Assembly: GCF_014859525.1 (NCBI RefSeq)
Contig: NZ_JACUUB010000031.1
Location: 1 to 34,908 of the forward strand
Direction: 5' to 3'
DNA: 34,908 bases
Source of the DNA: Marinobacter sp.
GTDB lineage: Bacteria > Pseudomonadota > Gammaproteobacteria > Pseudomonadales > Oleiphilaceae
Below, piece after piece: positions 1 through 8,097 of this stretch (the stretch's first letter is position 1; every line of letters starts with the position of its first letter). The translations under genes and the position numbers were made by a program. The notes under the pieces are model-generated. The model did not search any database. It saw only the letters and a list, made by a program, of their open reading frames with translations, and had not been told where the DNA came from.

Positions 1-113
1 CAGCAACGGTGAAGAGCTGCCTTGGTAAAGTCGGCCGGGCACCAAAGTAGTATGGGCCGGTGGTTGGCCGGCGAGCTAGGCTTCCGCCAACTACCTGCAA
101 CAAAGACAATAAA
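1..113. other. Left edge, no assignable gene
   Basis: No gene can be named here. One plus-strand frame reads a short tail (SNGEELPW) to a TAA at 26-28, which could be the 3' end of a gene starting outside the window, but eight residues are not enough to tell. A 5-bp inverted repeat (GCCGG 56-60, CCGGC 68-72, 7-nt loop) has no following T-run, so it is not a convincing terminator. Confidence 0.25.
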
Positions 114-1283
114 ATGATCGGGTTACTTAAGCGCTTTCCCCTGCCAGTGATTGTGCTGGCGCAACTCTTCGGCACCTCCCTCTGGTTCAGCATCAACGGG
201 GTCTGGTTATCCCTGGCCGCTGAGCTGGGGCTGGCAGAATCGGATCTGGGCCGGCTCACGCTGTCTGTTCAGGCGGGCTTTATTGCGGGCACGCTTGCGC
301 TGGCGGTGACCGGGTTGGCCGACCGCTTCGGCGCCAGCCGCATCTTCTTCGTATCGAGTCTGCTTGGAGCAGTTGCGAACGCCGCATTTGTGACCGTGGC
401 CGGGGTGTTTCCTCTGGACAGCCTGTTGAGGTTCGCCACCGGCCTGTGCCTGGCCGGCATTTACCCTTTGGGCATGAAACTGGTGATTGCCTGGACACCA
501 AAATACGCTGGTACGGCTCTGGCCTGGCTGGTGGGCATGCTGACCCTGGGCACTGCCTTGCCTCACCTGATGCGCGGCGCAACGCTGGGTCTGCCATGGG
601 AATGGCCGTTGCTGGCGGCTTCGGTGCTCGCGCTGGCGGGCGGATTGCTGGTGTTCCTGCTGGGCGATGGGCCGCACCTGCCGAAAGCCAAGGGCGGGCT
701 GCCGGTCACCCAAGGGCTTGCGGCCCTGCGCATTCCCCATTTTCGGGCAGTCGCTGGTGGCTACTTTGGCCACATGTGGGAGCTGTATGCGTTCTGGACC
801 CTGGTGCCGTTACTGATTGCCCGTGAATTGAATCGTCTGGGGCAGGATCAGGCATTGGTGTCGTGGTTGTCGTTTGCGGTGATCGGCATCGGCGCTGCCG
901 GCTGTATCGGCGGTGGTTGGCTCAGTCGAACCCTGGGCAGTGAGTGGGTTGCGCGGCGGGCACTGATGGTCTCAGGGGCTGTGTGCCTGCTCTACCCTTG
1001 GCTGAACGGCATGTCGCCAGTGCTACTGATCGCTTTGCTGCTGATTTGGGGGGTTGCTGTGATAGCGGATTCGCCGCAGTTCTCTGCATTGGCCGCGGCG
1101 GCGGCGCCGAAAGAAATCGTGGGATCTTCTCTGGCAGTAATGAATGCGGTCGGGTTTGGGCTGACCTTACCGGCGATCTGGCTCACCAGTGCGCTTTGGA
1201 GTGCCTGGGGCGTCTGGGTCGCGTTACTTCTTTTGCCGGGGCCGGTATTCGGGTTGTGGGCCCTTGGGAGCCGTCGTCGTTAG
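114..1283 (+). CDS. MFS transporter, substrate unknown
   Basis: A 389-residue integral membrane protein of the major facilitator superfamily. The sequence shows about 12 hydrophobic segments in two halves separated by a more polar stretch (GDGPHLPKAKGGLP). The loop between helices 2 and 3 has the MFS-type signature GLADRFGASR, which defines an inner-membrane secondary carrier. The ATG at 114 is preferred over the GTG at 60: the 18 residues before it are basic and low in hydrophobicity, and the first membrane helix starts right after MIGLLKRFP. No strong Shine-Dalgarno sequence precedes either start. The substrate cannot be read from sequence. The gene converges on the DksA-like gene, and the two stop codons share bases at 1280-1283. 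Confidence 0.85.
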   Translation: MIGLLKRFPLPVIVLAQLFGTSLWFSINGVWLSLAAELGLAESDLGRLTLSVQAGFIAGTLALAVTGLADRFGASRIFFVSSLLGAVANAAFVTVAGVFPLDSLLRFATGLCLAGIYPLGMKLVIAWTPKYAGTALAWLVGMLTLGTALPHLMRGATLGLPWEWPLLAASVLALAGGLLVFLLGDGPHLPKAKGGLPVTQGLAALRIPHFRAVAGGYFGHMWELYAFWTLVPLLIARELNRLGQDQALVSWLSFAVIGIGAAGCIGGGWLSRTLGSEWVARRALMVSGAVCLLYPWLNGMSPVLLIALLLIWGVAVIADSPQFSALAAAAAPKEIVGSSLAVMNAVGFGLTLPAIWLTSALWSAWGVWVALLLLPGPVFGLWALGSRRR

Positions 1284-1615
1284 CTCGCACATTCAATGCA
1301 GTACCGGGTGGTCGGGTCGACTTCCAGGCGCTTGGGATTGATCGGCTCGCCGCACTCCAGGCAATCGCCGAAGTCGTCGTTTTCAATCCGCTTCAACGCA
1401 GCCTCAATCATTTTCAGCTGTCGCTCGGCCCGTTGCTGGCTGGCTTTTGCCAGTGCCTGGCCTTGCAGGGCGTCCATCCGTGACAGCCGGCCCACACTTT
1501 GCTGGTCCAGGTGCACCGTGCCGGTGGACTCATTACGTACCTCGCTGGTTGATACCAGCTCTTCCTGCATCTTGAGCAGAAGTTGACGAAACTTTTCCAG
1601 TTGTTCCGGGTTCAT
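1280..1615 (-). CDS. DksA/TraR-family zinc-finger protein
   Basis: A 111-residue protein of the DksA/TraR family, which binds the RNA polymerase secondary channel. The C-terminus has a four-cysteine zinc finger, C-x2-C-x17-C-x2-C (CLECGEPINP then YCIEC), and the N-terminal two thirds form a probable coiled-coil hairpin (about residues 3-35 and 50-78). The hairpin tip reads VGRLSRMDALQ instead of the DxxDxA motif of canonical DksA, so it probably belongs to one of the short DksA-like subgroups and need not share the ppGpp-linked role. It has a good ribosome site (GGAGAGG, 5 nt before ATG). It ends in a 4-bp overlap with the convergent MFS gene and lies 33 bp downstream of a second MFS gene on the same strand. 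Confidence 0.88.
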   Translation of the reverse strand: MNPEQLEKFRQLLLKMQEELVSTSEVRNESTGTVHLDQQSVGRLSRMDALQGQALAKASQQRAERQLKMIEAALKRIENDDFGDCLECGEPINPKRLEVDPTTRYCIECAS

Positions 1616-1648
1616 GTTTACCTCTCCAGTTATCAGGGCCGGGTTTGA

Positions 1649-2857
1649 TCAAGCCGGTGTTGGTGCCAGTCGAACCAGAATAATACTGGCCAGAATCAGC
1701 GCTGACAGCACAAGGCCGATCCCTGTGGTTGTTAACCCGGCATCCAGCAGCACGCCCACCAGAACCGGCGACAGCGCCGTGGAAAACACCATGCTGGCCT
1801 GCGCCATGGAACGGATCGCGCCGATATGGCGAACACCGTAACGTTCCGGCCAGATGGCGCCGCCGGCAGCGCCAATAAAACCCAGACTGACCCCGCACAG
1901 AGCCAGGTACAGGTTAGGAGTCCAGGCGGCATCGGTCAGGGCCAGCACCAGCATGCTACCGAAAATAGGCAGCAGGCCATAGCCCAGGGACCGCTGGGCG
2001 CCAATACGGTCGACCAGCGGGCCGCCGAAGAACAGACTGATGATATGGCCGGCAGCAAATCCGGTAAAGGCAATTCCGAGATGCCGGGTGCTCCAGCCCT
2101 GCAACTCGGCGAAGGCAGACTGGTGAAACAGTACGGCGGTTACGGTAAACGGGGCAATCAGGGCTGCCGGCAGGATCAGGTAAAAGCCGCGATCTCTCAA
2201 GACCTGGTGGCGGGTGAAGTCCCGGGCAGGCCCGGACAGATTCTGCAGATTGTCATCGCGGTATAGCCGGGCAGGGTGAGCGGCGCCCCGGCATAGGTAC
2301 AGCAGCAGGGGTAATAGCGCGACGATCAGCAGCCCGGCCGCCAGTAACCAGGGTGTTCGCCAGCCGGTCATGGCCAGCATCAGGCCGGCGGAAAGGGGTA
2401 GTATGGCCTCGGCCACCGGAAAGCCGCCGGACGTCAGCGCCATGATGCGCCCCCGGTTACGGGAAAAATACCGGCCGGCGGTGGTCAGCCCGATGTGCCC
2501 CATCAGCCCCTGGCCGCCCAGACGGGCCAGCAGAAAACCGGGCACCAGTAGCAGCCAGTGGGGGGACAGGGCGATGGTGAGGCAACCCGCAGCCAGAATC
2601 ATCACCGCCAGCGAGGTGACCTTGCCAAGGGACCAGCGGTCGGTGAGCGGGCCAAGCTTGAGCAGCAGCAGCGCCGAGGCCAGGGTTGCGGCGCTGTAAA
2701 TCAGTCCGTAGCTGCTGTTCTGCAGGCTGAAGGTTTCCCGGATGCCGCCGCCGAACACCGAGAAAAAGAAGGTTTGCCCAAAGCCTGACGTTGCCGTCGC
2801 CAAAATGGCAAAGGCGGCCAGCCTTGGGTTTTCGCGCATGAACTCGGGTGCTTTCAT
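1649..2857 (-). CDS. MFS transporter (monocarboxylate/OFA-like)
   Basis: A 402-residue transporter with about 12 hydrophobic helices. The helix 2/3 loop reads GPLTDRWSLGK and the matching loop in the second half reads GGPLVDRIGAQRS, both MFS hallmarks. Overall spacing and the GRYFSRNRGR segment after helix 4 resemble the oxalate/formate or monocarboxylate-type branch, but the substrate is not determinable. The ATG at 2857 is chosen over the GTG at 2875 because it gives a normal short cytoplasmic leader (MKAPEFMRENPRLAA) before the first helix. It is divergent from the glycosyltransferase gene, with about 170 bp between starts, and may be co-transcribed with the DksA-like gene 33 bp downstream. 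Confidence 0.85.
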   Translation of the reverse strand: MKAPEFMRENPRLAAFAILATATSGFGQTFFFSVFGGGIRETFSLQNSSYGLIYSAATLASALLLLKLGPLTDRWSLGKVTSLAVMILAAGCLTIALSPHWLLLVPGFLLARLGGQGLMGHIGLTTAGRYFSRNRGRIMALTSGGFPVAEAILPLSAGLMLAMTGWRTPWLLAAGLLIVALLPLLLYLCRGAAHPARLYRDDNLQNLSGPARDFTRHQVLRDRGFYLILPAALIAPFTVTAVLFHQSAFAELQGWSTRHLGIAFTGFAAGHIISLFFGGPLVDRIGAQRSLGYGLLPIFGSMLVLALTDAAWTPNLYLALCGVSLGFIGAAGGAIWPERYGVRHIGAIRSMAQASMVFSTALSPVLVGVLLDAGLTTTGIGLVLSALILASIILVRLAPTPA

Positions 2858-2905
2858 AGGTTGTTCCGGGGCCACTCGGTGTTTGCTGCTGATCCTGTCT
2901 GGTTT

Positions 2906-2934
2906 TTGACCGGTTTCCTGGTGTTTGTTAGCAT
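2906..2934 (+). promoter_or_regulatory. Candidate sigma-70 promoter
   Basis: TTGACC (2906-2911) and TAGCAT (2929-2934) are separated by 17 bp, a good housekeeping spacing. They lie about 95 bp before the chosen start of the glycosyltransferase gene in the divergent intergenic region. The support is pattern matching alone. Confidence 0.4.
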
Positions 2935-3028
2935 TTCCGGATGTTGTGCGATGCCATCAGAAATCAAGTCCCTTCCCCGATGCCGAGCGGCTTCTCGTCA
3001 CCTGTCAGTGCCAGGAGTTAGCGGCTGC

Positions 3029-4144
3029 GTGAACGCAAAACCCAGAATTCTGCTGTTGTCCGGCTACGATGCCGCCAGTCACAAACGCTGGCGGGAGCAG
3101 CTCACCGACCTTTTGGGCGATTATCACTGGCGCACGCTGGCATTGCCGCCACGGTTTTTCCGTTGGCGCATTCGTGGCAACCCCGTTACCTGGCTGCACG
3201 AACCGGCCTTGCAGGAGCGTTGGGACCTGATCGTTGCCACCTCCATGGTGGATCTGGCATCGATTCGCGGTTTTCACCCACACCTGGCCAACACGCCCTG
3301 TGTACTCTACATGCATGAGAACCAGTTTGCCTTCCCGGTATCGAGCAAACAGAGATCTTCGGCTGAGCCCCAGATGGTGAACCTGTACAGTGCCATCGCG
3401 GCAGATCGCGTTGTGTTCAACAGTGCCTGGAACCGGGACAGCTTTCACGATGGCGCCCGGGACTTTCTGGATCAGATGCCCGATGGCGTACCCAATGGTC
3501 TGATTGCCGGTTTGCGGGACAAGTCCGATATTATCCCGGTACCGATTGAAGACCGGCTGTTTGCCGAGCGCCGGGAGCCCGTCAACTGGCGCTGCCCGCA
3601 CCTGCTGTGGAACCACCGCTGGGAGTACGACAAGGGGCCGGACCGGCTGCTGCGGTTTTTGCAGGTGGTGGATCAGCGTGCCATGCCCTTCCGGTTGAGT
3701 GTGGTGGGGGAGCGGTTCCGCAATGCGCCAAAGGCGTTCGAGCAGATTCAGGCGCAATTCAGTGACCGGATTGAGCATTGGGGCTTTCTGGAGCAGCGGC
3801 AGGATTACGATCGGTTGCTGGGCCAGGCGGATATCGTGCTCTCCACCGCGCTGCATGATTTCCAGGGCTTGTCGATGCTGGAGGCCATGGCCTCGGGTTG
3901 CGTACCCTTAACGCCAGACCGGCTGGCCTACCGGGAATATGTGCCGGATACCTGCCGCTACGACAGCCACCCCGATGATCCCGGTGCCGAGGCAGAAGCC
4001 GCTGCCGACGCCCTGCAAAGGCTTTGCCGGTATCCGCCGGTCAACGGTTCACCGGAGCCCTGGCGAGCGTCCCGGTTGGCCGTTCAATACCAGTCTTTGT
4101 TGAATGGCCTGATCGAGAATGGCCGGAGGTCCGGAAACCAATGA
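3029..4144 (+). CDS. Glycosyltransferase, tRNA-queuosine alpha-mannosyltransferase-like (DUF3524)
   Basis: A 371-residue GT-B-type glycosyltransferase. It resembles the GTDC1/QTMAN family, which in animals transfers mannose from GDP-mannose to queuosine at position 34 of tRNA-Asp. The N-terminal DUF3524-type half has SGYDAASHKRW (residues 11-21), MVDLASIRGFHP (73-84) and YMHENQ (94-99). The C-terminal half has LWNHRWEYDKGPD (193-205), the nucleotide-sugar site STALHDFQGLSMLEA (272-286) and GCVPLTPDRLAYREY (290-304). GTG 3029 is preferred because it follows AGGAG by 11 nt and begins directly at the first strand (KPRILLLSGYD). An upstream TTG at 2861 would add 56 low-complexity residues overlapping the divergent gene's leader. 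Its TGA overlaps the next gene's ATG. The bacterial substrate is inferred; a different tRNA sugar or acceptor is possible. Confidence 0.8.
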   Translation: MNAKPRILLLSGYDAASHKRWREQLTDLLGDYHWRTLALPPRFFRWRIRGNPVTWLHEPALQERWDLIVATSMVDLASIRGFHPHLANTPCVLYMHENQFAFPVSSKQRSSAEPQMVNLYSAIAADRVVFNSAWNRDSFHDGARDFLDQMPDGVPNGLIAGLRDKSDIIPVPIEDRLFAERREPVNWRCPHLLWNHRWEYDKGPDRLLRFLQVVDQRAMPFRLSVVGERFRNAPKAFEQIQAQFSDRIEHWGFLEQRQDYDRLLGQADIVLSTALHDFQGLSMLEAMASGCVPLTPDRLAYREYVPDTCRYDSHPDDPGAEAEAAADALQRLCRYPPVNGSPEPWRASRLAVQYQSLLNGLIENGRRSGNQ

Positions 4145-6219
4145 GCGATATGAACGTGGAACCCGCCAAAGCGCGATCAGAAGAAGCCCGCCAGCTGGCG
4201 TCGGTGCGGTCCCGCCTGGAGCGGGCGATCAAAGAAGCCGACGAGCGCCTGCAGGCCTATCAGGACGATATCCAGAGCCAGAAGGAATATCTCTGGAACA
4301 GTCGCGATGAGATGGACCACATTGAAAAAATCGCCGCCCGGGAGTCTATCCAGCAGGCGGTGACCACCGGCGAGTTTGTGTTGAGCCAGCGCAAGCGCCT
4401 GGTCAAACTGCGGCAGTCGCCGTATTTCGGCCGATTTGATTTCCGGAGCCAGGGCAGTGACCAGCCGATGCCGGTCTACATCGGCGTACACCACTTCTAC
4501 GACGAAGTGGACAAGGACAACGTGGTGTACGACTGGCGCGCACCCATCGCCTCGCTGTTCTACGACTACGAAACCGGCCCCGCCGCCTACCACGCCCCCG
4601 ACGGTCAGGTGAGCGGAACCATCGAGCTCAAGCGCCAGTTCCGCATCCGCAACGGCCAGATCGAACTGATGATCGACAGCGCCGTGAACGTGGTGGACGA
4701 CGTGCTCCAGGACGAACTGGGCCGCGCCACGGACGACGGCATGAAGAACATCGTGGCCACCATCCAGCGGGACCAGAACGCCATTATCCGCGACGAGCAC
4801 GCAAAAACCCTGATCATTCAGGGCGTGGCCGGCTCGGGCAAGACCTCCATCGCTCTACACCGCATTGCCTTTTTGCTTTACCGGTTCAAGGACACGCTGA
4901 GCTCGCAAGACATCCTGATCATCTCGCCCAACAGCGTGTTCGCCGATTACATCTCCAATGTGTTGCCGGAACTGGGGGAAGAAACCGTCAACGAAATCGG
5001 CATGGAAACCCTGGCCAAAGAGCTGCTGCAGGATCAATACCGCTTCCAGACCTTCTTTGAGCAGACCGCCGAGTTGCTGGAGAGCAACGATGAGGCCATG
5101 AAACAACGGCTCCGGTACAAGGCGAGCCCGGAGTTTCTCAAGCAACTGGGCCGCTATGCCGACGAGGTGGAGAAACAACGGTTTGCCACCGAAGACCTGT
5201 GGATAGCCCGGCGCCTGTTGCCGGGCTGGCTGATTGAGGAAACCTTCCGCAAGCACCGGAACCTGGATACCACCGCCCGGGTCAATCAGGTGGCGAAGGA
5301 AATGGAGCAGAAAATCGGCATCCAGTACAACTACGACCTGATGCCCGAAGAACGCAAGGCGCTGAAAGCGGCCATCAAAGGCATGGTCAAACAGTCCACC
5401 CTGCGGGAAACCTACAAACGCTTTTTCGAGTGGGCCGGCCAGCCGGACATGTTCAGGCCCGCCAGAGGCGGCCGGCTGGAATACGCCGACGTGTTCCCGC
5501 TGATCTATCTCAAGATGCGCCTGGAAGGCATCCGTTCCCCCTGGCGCAACGTCAAGCACCTGCTGATTGATGAGATGCAGGACTACACACCGGTGCAGTA
5601 CGCGGTGATCGCGCGCCTGTTCTCCTGCAAGAAAACCATCCTGGGGGACACCTGGCAGTCGGTGAACCCTTACAGCGCCTCGGCGGTGGACGACATTCGC
5701 GCAGCGTTCCGCGATGCCACCTGCGTCACCCTGAACAAGAGCTATCGTTCCAGTTACGAAATCGCCCGGTTTGCCCAGCGCATCTCACCCAACCCGGATC
5801 TTGAGATTATCGAGCGCCATGGCGATGAGCCGGAGCTGCTGACCTTCACAAGTCGCAAGAAAGAAATCGAGGCCATCAGGGCGCGTATCGACGAATTCGG
5901 GGAATCCCGGTTCAACACCCTGGCGATTATCTGCAAAACCCAGAAACAGGCGAAGCGTCTTCACAAGTCTCTGGAGGGCAGTCATGCCAGGCTGCAGTTG
6001 CTCAGCGAGGAAAGTCAGAGCTTTGCGCCGGGGGTTATCGTCTGCACATCCCATCTGGCCAAAGGTCTCGAGTTCGACCACGTGATTCTTCCGGACGTCT
6101 CGGCAGACAATTTTCACACCGATATGGACAGGAACATGTTGTATGTCGGGTGCACCCGGGCCATGCACCGGCTGACTCTGACCGCTTCTGGCGAGGCCTC
6201 CCGGTTTGTCGGGCGGTGA
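4141..6219 (+). CDS. HelD-like superfamily 1 helicase/ATPase
   Basis: A 692-residue UvrD/Rep-type ATPase that most resembles the HelD factors of Gram-positive bacteria, which clear stalled RNA polymerase, rather than E. coli helicase IV. The N-terminus (about residues 8-75) is a charged coiled coil like the HelD arm that enters the polymerase secondary channel. A conserved block around VYDWRAPIASLFYDYETG precedes the Walker A motif GVAGSGKT (228-235). The Walker B motif DEMQD (477-481) is followed by GDTWQSVNPYSA. Near the C-terminus, SHLAKGLEFDHVILPD and MLYVGCTRAMHRL correspond to helicase motifs V and VI. The ATG overlaps the upstream TGA (ATGA) and follows GGAGG, so translation is probably coupled to the glycosyltransferase. 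Confidence 0.83.
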   Translation: MSDMNVEPAKARSEEARQLASVRSRLERAIKEADERLQAYQDDIQSQKEYLWNSRDEMDHIEKIAARESIQQAVTTGEFVLSQRKRLVKLRQSPYFGRFDFRSQGSDQPMPVYIGVHHFYDEVDKDNVVYDWRAPIASLFYDYETGPAAYHAPDGQVSGTIELKRQFRIRNGQIELMIDSAVNVVDDVLQDELGRATDDGMKNIVATIQRDQNAIIRDEHAKTLIIQGVAGSGKTSIALHRIAFLLYRFKDTLSSQDILIISPNSVFADYISNVLPELGEETVNEIGMETLAKELLQDQYRFQTFFEQTAELLESNDEAMKQRLRYKASPEFLKQLGRYADEVEKQRFATEDLWIARRLLPGWLIEETFRKHRNLDTTARVNQVAKEMEQKIGIQYNYDLMPEERKALKAAIKGMVKQSTLRETYKRFFEWAGQPDMFRPARGGRLEYADVFPLIYLKMRLEGIRSPWRNVKHLLIDEMQDYTPVQYAVIARLFSCKKTILGDTWQSVNPYSASAVDDIRAAFRDATCVTLNKSYRSSYEIARFAQRISPNPDLEIIERHGDEPELLTFTSRKKEIEAIRARIDEFGESRFNTLAIICKTQKQAKRLHKSLEGSHARLQLLSEESQSFAPGVIVCTSHLAKGLEFDHVILPDVSADNFHTDMDRNMLYVGCTRAMHRLTLTASGEASRFVGR

Positions 6220-6507
6220 GGCCAGTCCGGTATTGATGTCTTTATAGGCCTAAGAATATTTACCTAGCCCGCTTACTTTTCCCCTTCCGCTCTGCTAGAC
6301 TTCGCGCCCTCTTTTGAGCAATACCTGATTTCCATCAAAGAAACCGATACCTGACTGTGAAGATCACTCCACCCTAGCGCTCAAGCTCTACCTCCTCCCT
6401 CGTTAATTTGTTGAGCAAGGCCTATTCCTATATTTTTTGTGCCGTTTTCTGGGCGCAGGGATTTATTTGTCTCAACGTTTCGATAATGAAACTTTGGTTG
6501 TCTGACA
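6220..6507. other. Intergenic region upstream of nhaB
   Basis: This 288-bp stretch is visibly more AT-rich and pyrimidine-rich than its neighbours and holds no credible gene. A TATATT at 6429-6434 could be a -10 element, but the best upstream match (TTGTTG, 15 bp spacing) is weak. No clean terminator hairpin was found after the helicase gene. The last 20 bases before the nhaB start carry no recognisable Shine-Dalgarno sequence. Confidence 0.4.
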
Positions 6508-8013
6508 ATGCCCAAAACGGTTATCTCTGGTTTTACCCATAATTTTCTTGGTAACGCTCCGGCCTGGTACAAGCAAGCGATTGTTCTGTTTTTGTTGATC
6601 AATCCTCTGGTGTTATGGATGTTTGGACCGGTCGCTACAGGCTGGTTGCTGGTGGCGGAATTCATATTCACTCTGGCCATGGCCCTGAAGTGTTACCCGC
6701 TGCTGCCTGGCGGCCTGCTGGCGACGGAAGCCCTGCTGATTGGTCTGGCGACGGCGGATTCGGTTTACCACGAGGTGCTGGTCAATCTGCCGGTCATTCT
6801 GCTGCTGATGTTCATGGTGGCGGGTATCTATTTCATGAAGCAGCTGCTGCTGGTGGCCTTTACCCAGATTCTGGTGGGGGTGCGCTCCAAATCGGCGTTG
6901 TCCCTGTTGTTCTGCGCCTCGGCCGCCGTGCTGTCGGCGTTTCTGGATGCACTGACGGTCACCGCCGTAATCATCAGTGTCGCCGTTGGCTTTTATTCGG
7001 TGTACCACAAGGTGGCCTCCGGTCGGGGCTATCATCACAAGGATCACAACGCCCAGAGCGACGAGCACGTTATTGAGTTGCACCGGGAAGATCTGGTGCA
7101 GTTTCAGGCCTTTTTACGCAGCCTGCTGATGCACGGCGCCATCGGCACCGCGCTGGGTGGTGTCGCTACCATGGTGGGCGAGCCTCAGAATCTGTTGATT
7201 GCCAAGGTAGTGGGCTGGGATTTTGCCGAGTTCTTCGTGCGTATGGCGCCGATTAGCATGCCGGTGTTGCTGGCCGGGTTGGTAACCTGCTGGTTTTTGG
7301 AGAAGTTGCGCTGGTTTGGTTATGGCGCACGTTTGCCAAAGCCCGTGCGTCAGGTGCTGGAAGAGTTTGCAGATAACGAGCGCAAAAAGCGCACGAAAGC
7401 CGATCAGGCTGCACTCTGGGTGCAGGCCGCCGCCGCAGTGATACTGGTGATTGGTCTTGCGTTTCATATCGCCGAGGTGGGGCTGATCGGCCTGCTGGTG
7501 ATTATCCTGATTACCTCGTTCAATGGCGTTACCGACGAACATCAGATTGGCAAAGCGTTCCAGGAATCACTGCCGTTTACCTCATTGTTGGTGGTGTTCT
7601 TTGCGGTGGTCGCGGTGATCCACGAGCAGCATTTGTTCAAGCCGGTGATTGACTTCGTGCTGGCTCTGCCAGAGGCCCAGCAGCCGGCGATGTTCTTCGT
7701 CGCCAACGGGCTATTGTCCATGATCAGCGACAACGTCTTTGTGGCTACGGTTTACATCAGTGAAATCAAGCAAGCGCTGGACGCCGGAGCCGTTACCACC
7801 GAACACTTCCAGAAACTGGCGGTGGCCATCAACACCGGCACCAATCTGCCCAGTGTGGCAACGCCCAATGGCCAGGCCGCGTTTCTGTTCTTGCTGACGT
7901 CTGCCATCGCGCCGCTGGTGCGGTTGTCTTACGGACGCATGGTTGTCATGGCCTTTCCTTACACTCTGGTGCTCGGCGGCGTTGGTCTGCTGTCGGTTAT
8001 CCAGTTTTTGTAA
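6508..8013 (+). CDS. nhaB: Na+/H+ antiporter NhaB
   Basis: A 501-residue inner-membrane antiporter that exports sodium in exchange for protons. It matches enterobacterial NhaB nearly throughout. The N-terminal block [11 protein letters not shown] is followed by [20 protein letters not shown], then [18 protein letters not shown] and the [19 protein letters not shown] segment containing the transport-critical Asp region. The C-terminal part has [13 protein letters not shown] and [22 protein letters not shown]. Length is close to the usual 513 residues. The start is fixed by alignment of the first 25 residues with the family, although no ribosome site is apparent. It sits 84 bp upstream of a SulP transporter on the same strand. 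A role in salt and alkaline pH tolerance follows from the family. Confidence 0.95.
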   Translation: MPKTVISGFTHNFLGNAPAWYKQAIVLFLLINPLVLWMFGPVATGWLLVAEFIFTLAMALKCYPLLPGGLLATEALLIGLATADSVYHEVLVNLPVILLLMFMVAGIYFMKQLLLVAFTQILVGVRSKSALSLLFCASAAVLSAFLDALTVTAVIISVAVGFYSVYHKVASGRGYHHKDHNAQSDEHVIELHREDLVQFQAFLRSLLMHGAIGTALGGVATMVGEPQNLLIAKVVGWDFAEFFVRMAPISMPVLLAGLVTCWFLEKLRWFGYGARLPKPVRQVLEEFADNERKKRTKADQAALWVQAAAAVILVIGLAFHIAEVGLIGLLVIILITSFNGVTDEHQIGKAFQESLPFTSLLVVFFAVVAVIHEQHLFKPVIDFVLALPEAQQPAMFFVANGLLSMISDNVFVATVYISEIKQALDAGAVTTEHFQKLAVAINTGTNLPSVATPNGQAAFLFLLTSAIAPLVRLSYGRMVVMAFPYTLVLGGVGLLSVIQFL

Positions 8014-8034
8014 TTATCCAATAAGAAAAAAAGT

Positions 8035-8056
8035 GCAGTCGCCGGAAAGCGCCTGC
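8035..8056 (+). other. Short hairpin between nhaB and sulP
   Basis: GCAGTCGC (8035-8042) and GCGCCTGC (8049-8056) can pair with one mismatch around a CGGAAA loop. It is preceded by an A-run and not followed by a T-run, so it is not a standard terminator in the direction of the genes. It may affect read-through or message stability between the two transporters. Confidence 0.3.
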
Positions 8057-8097
8057 GCCCAGACATTTTACTAACTCTATAACCGGATTAACTGATT

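Noticed and set aside
2861-3028. 56-residue N-terminal extension of the glycosyltransferase
   Set aside because: It needs a TTG start next to the divergent gene's start, covers the likely promoter, and has no family similarity.
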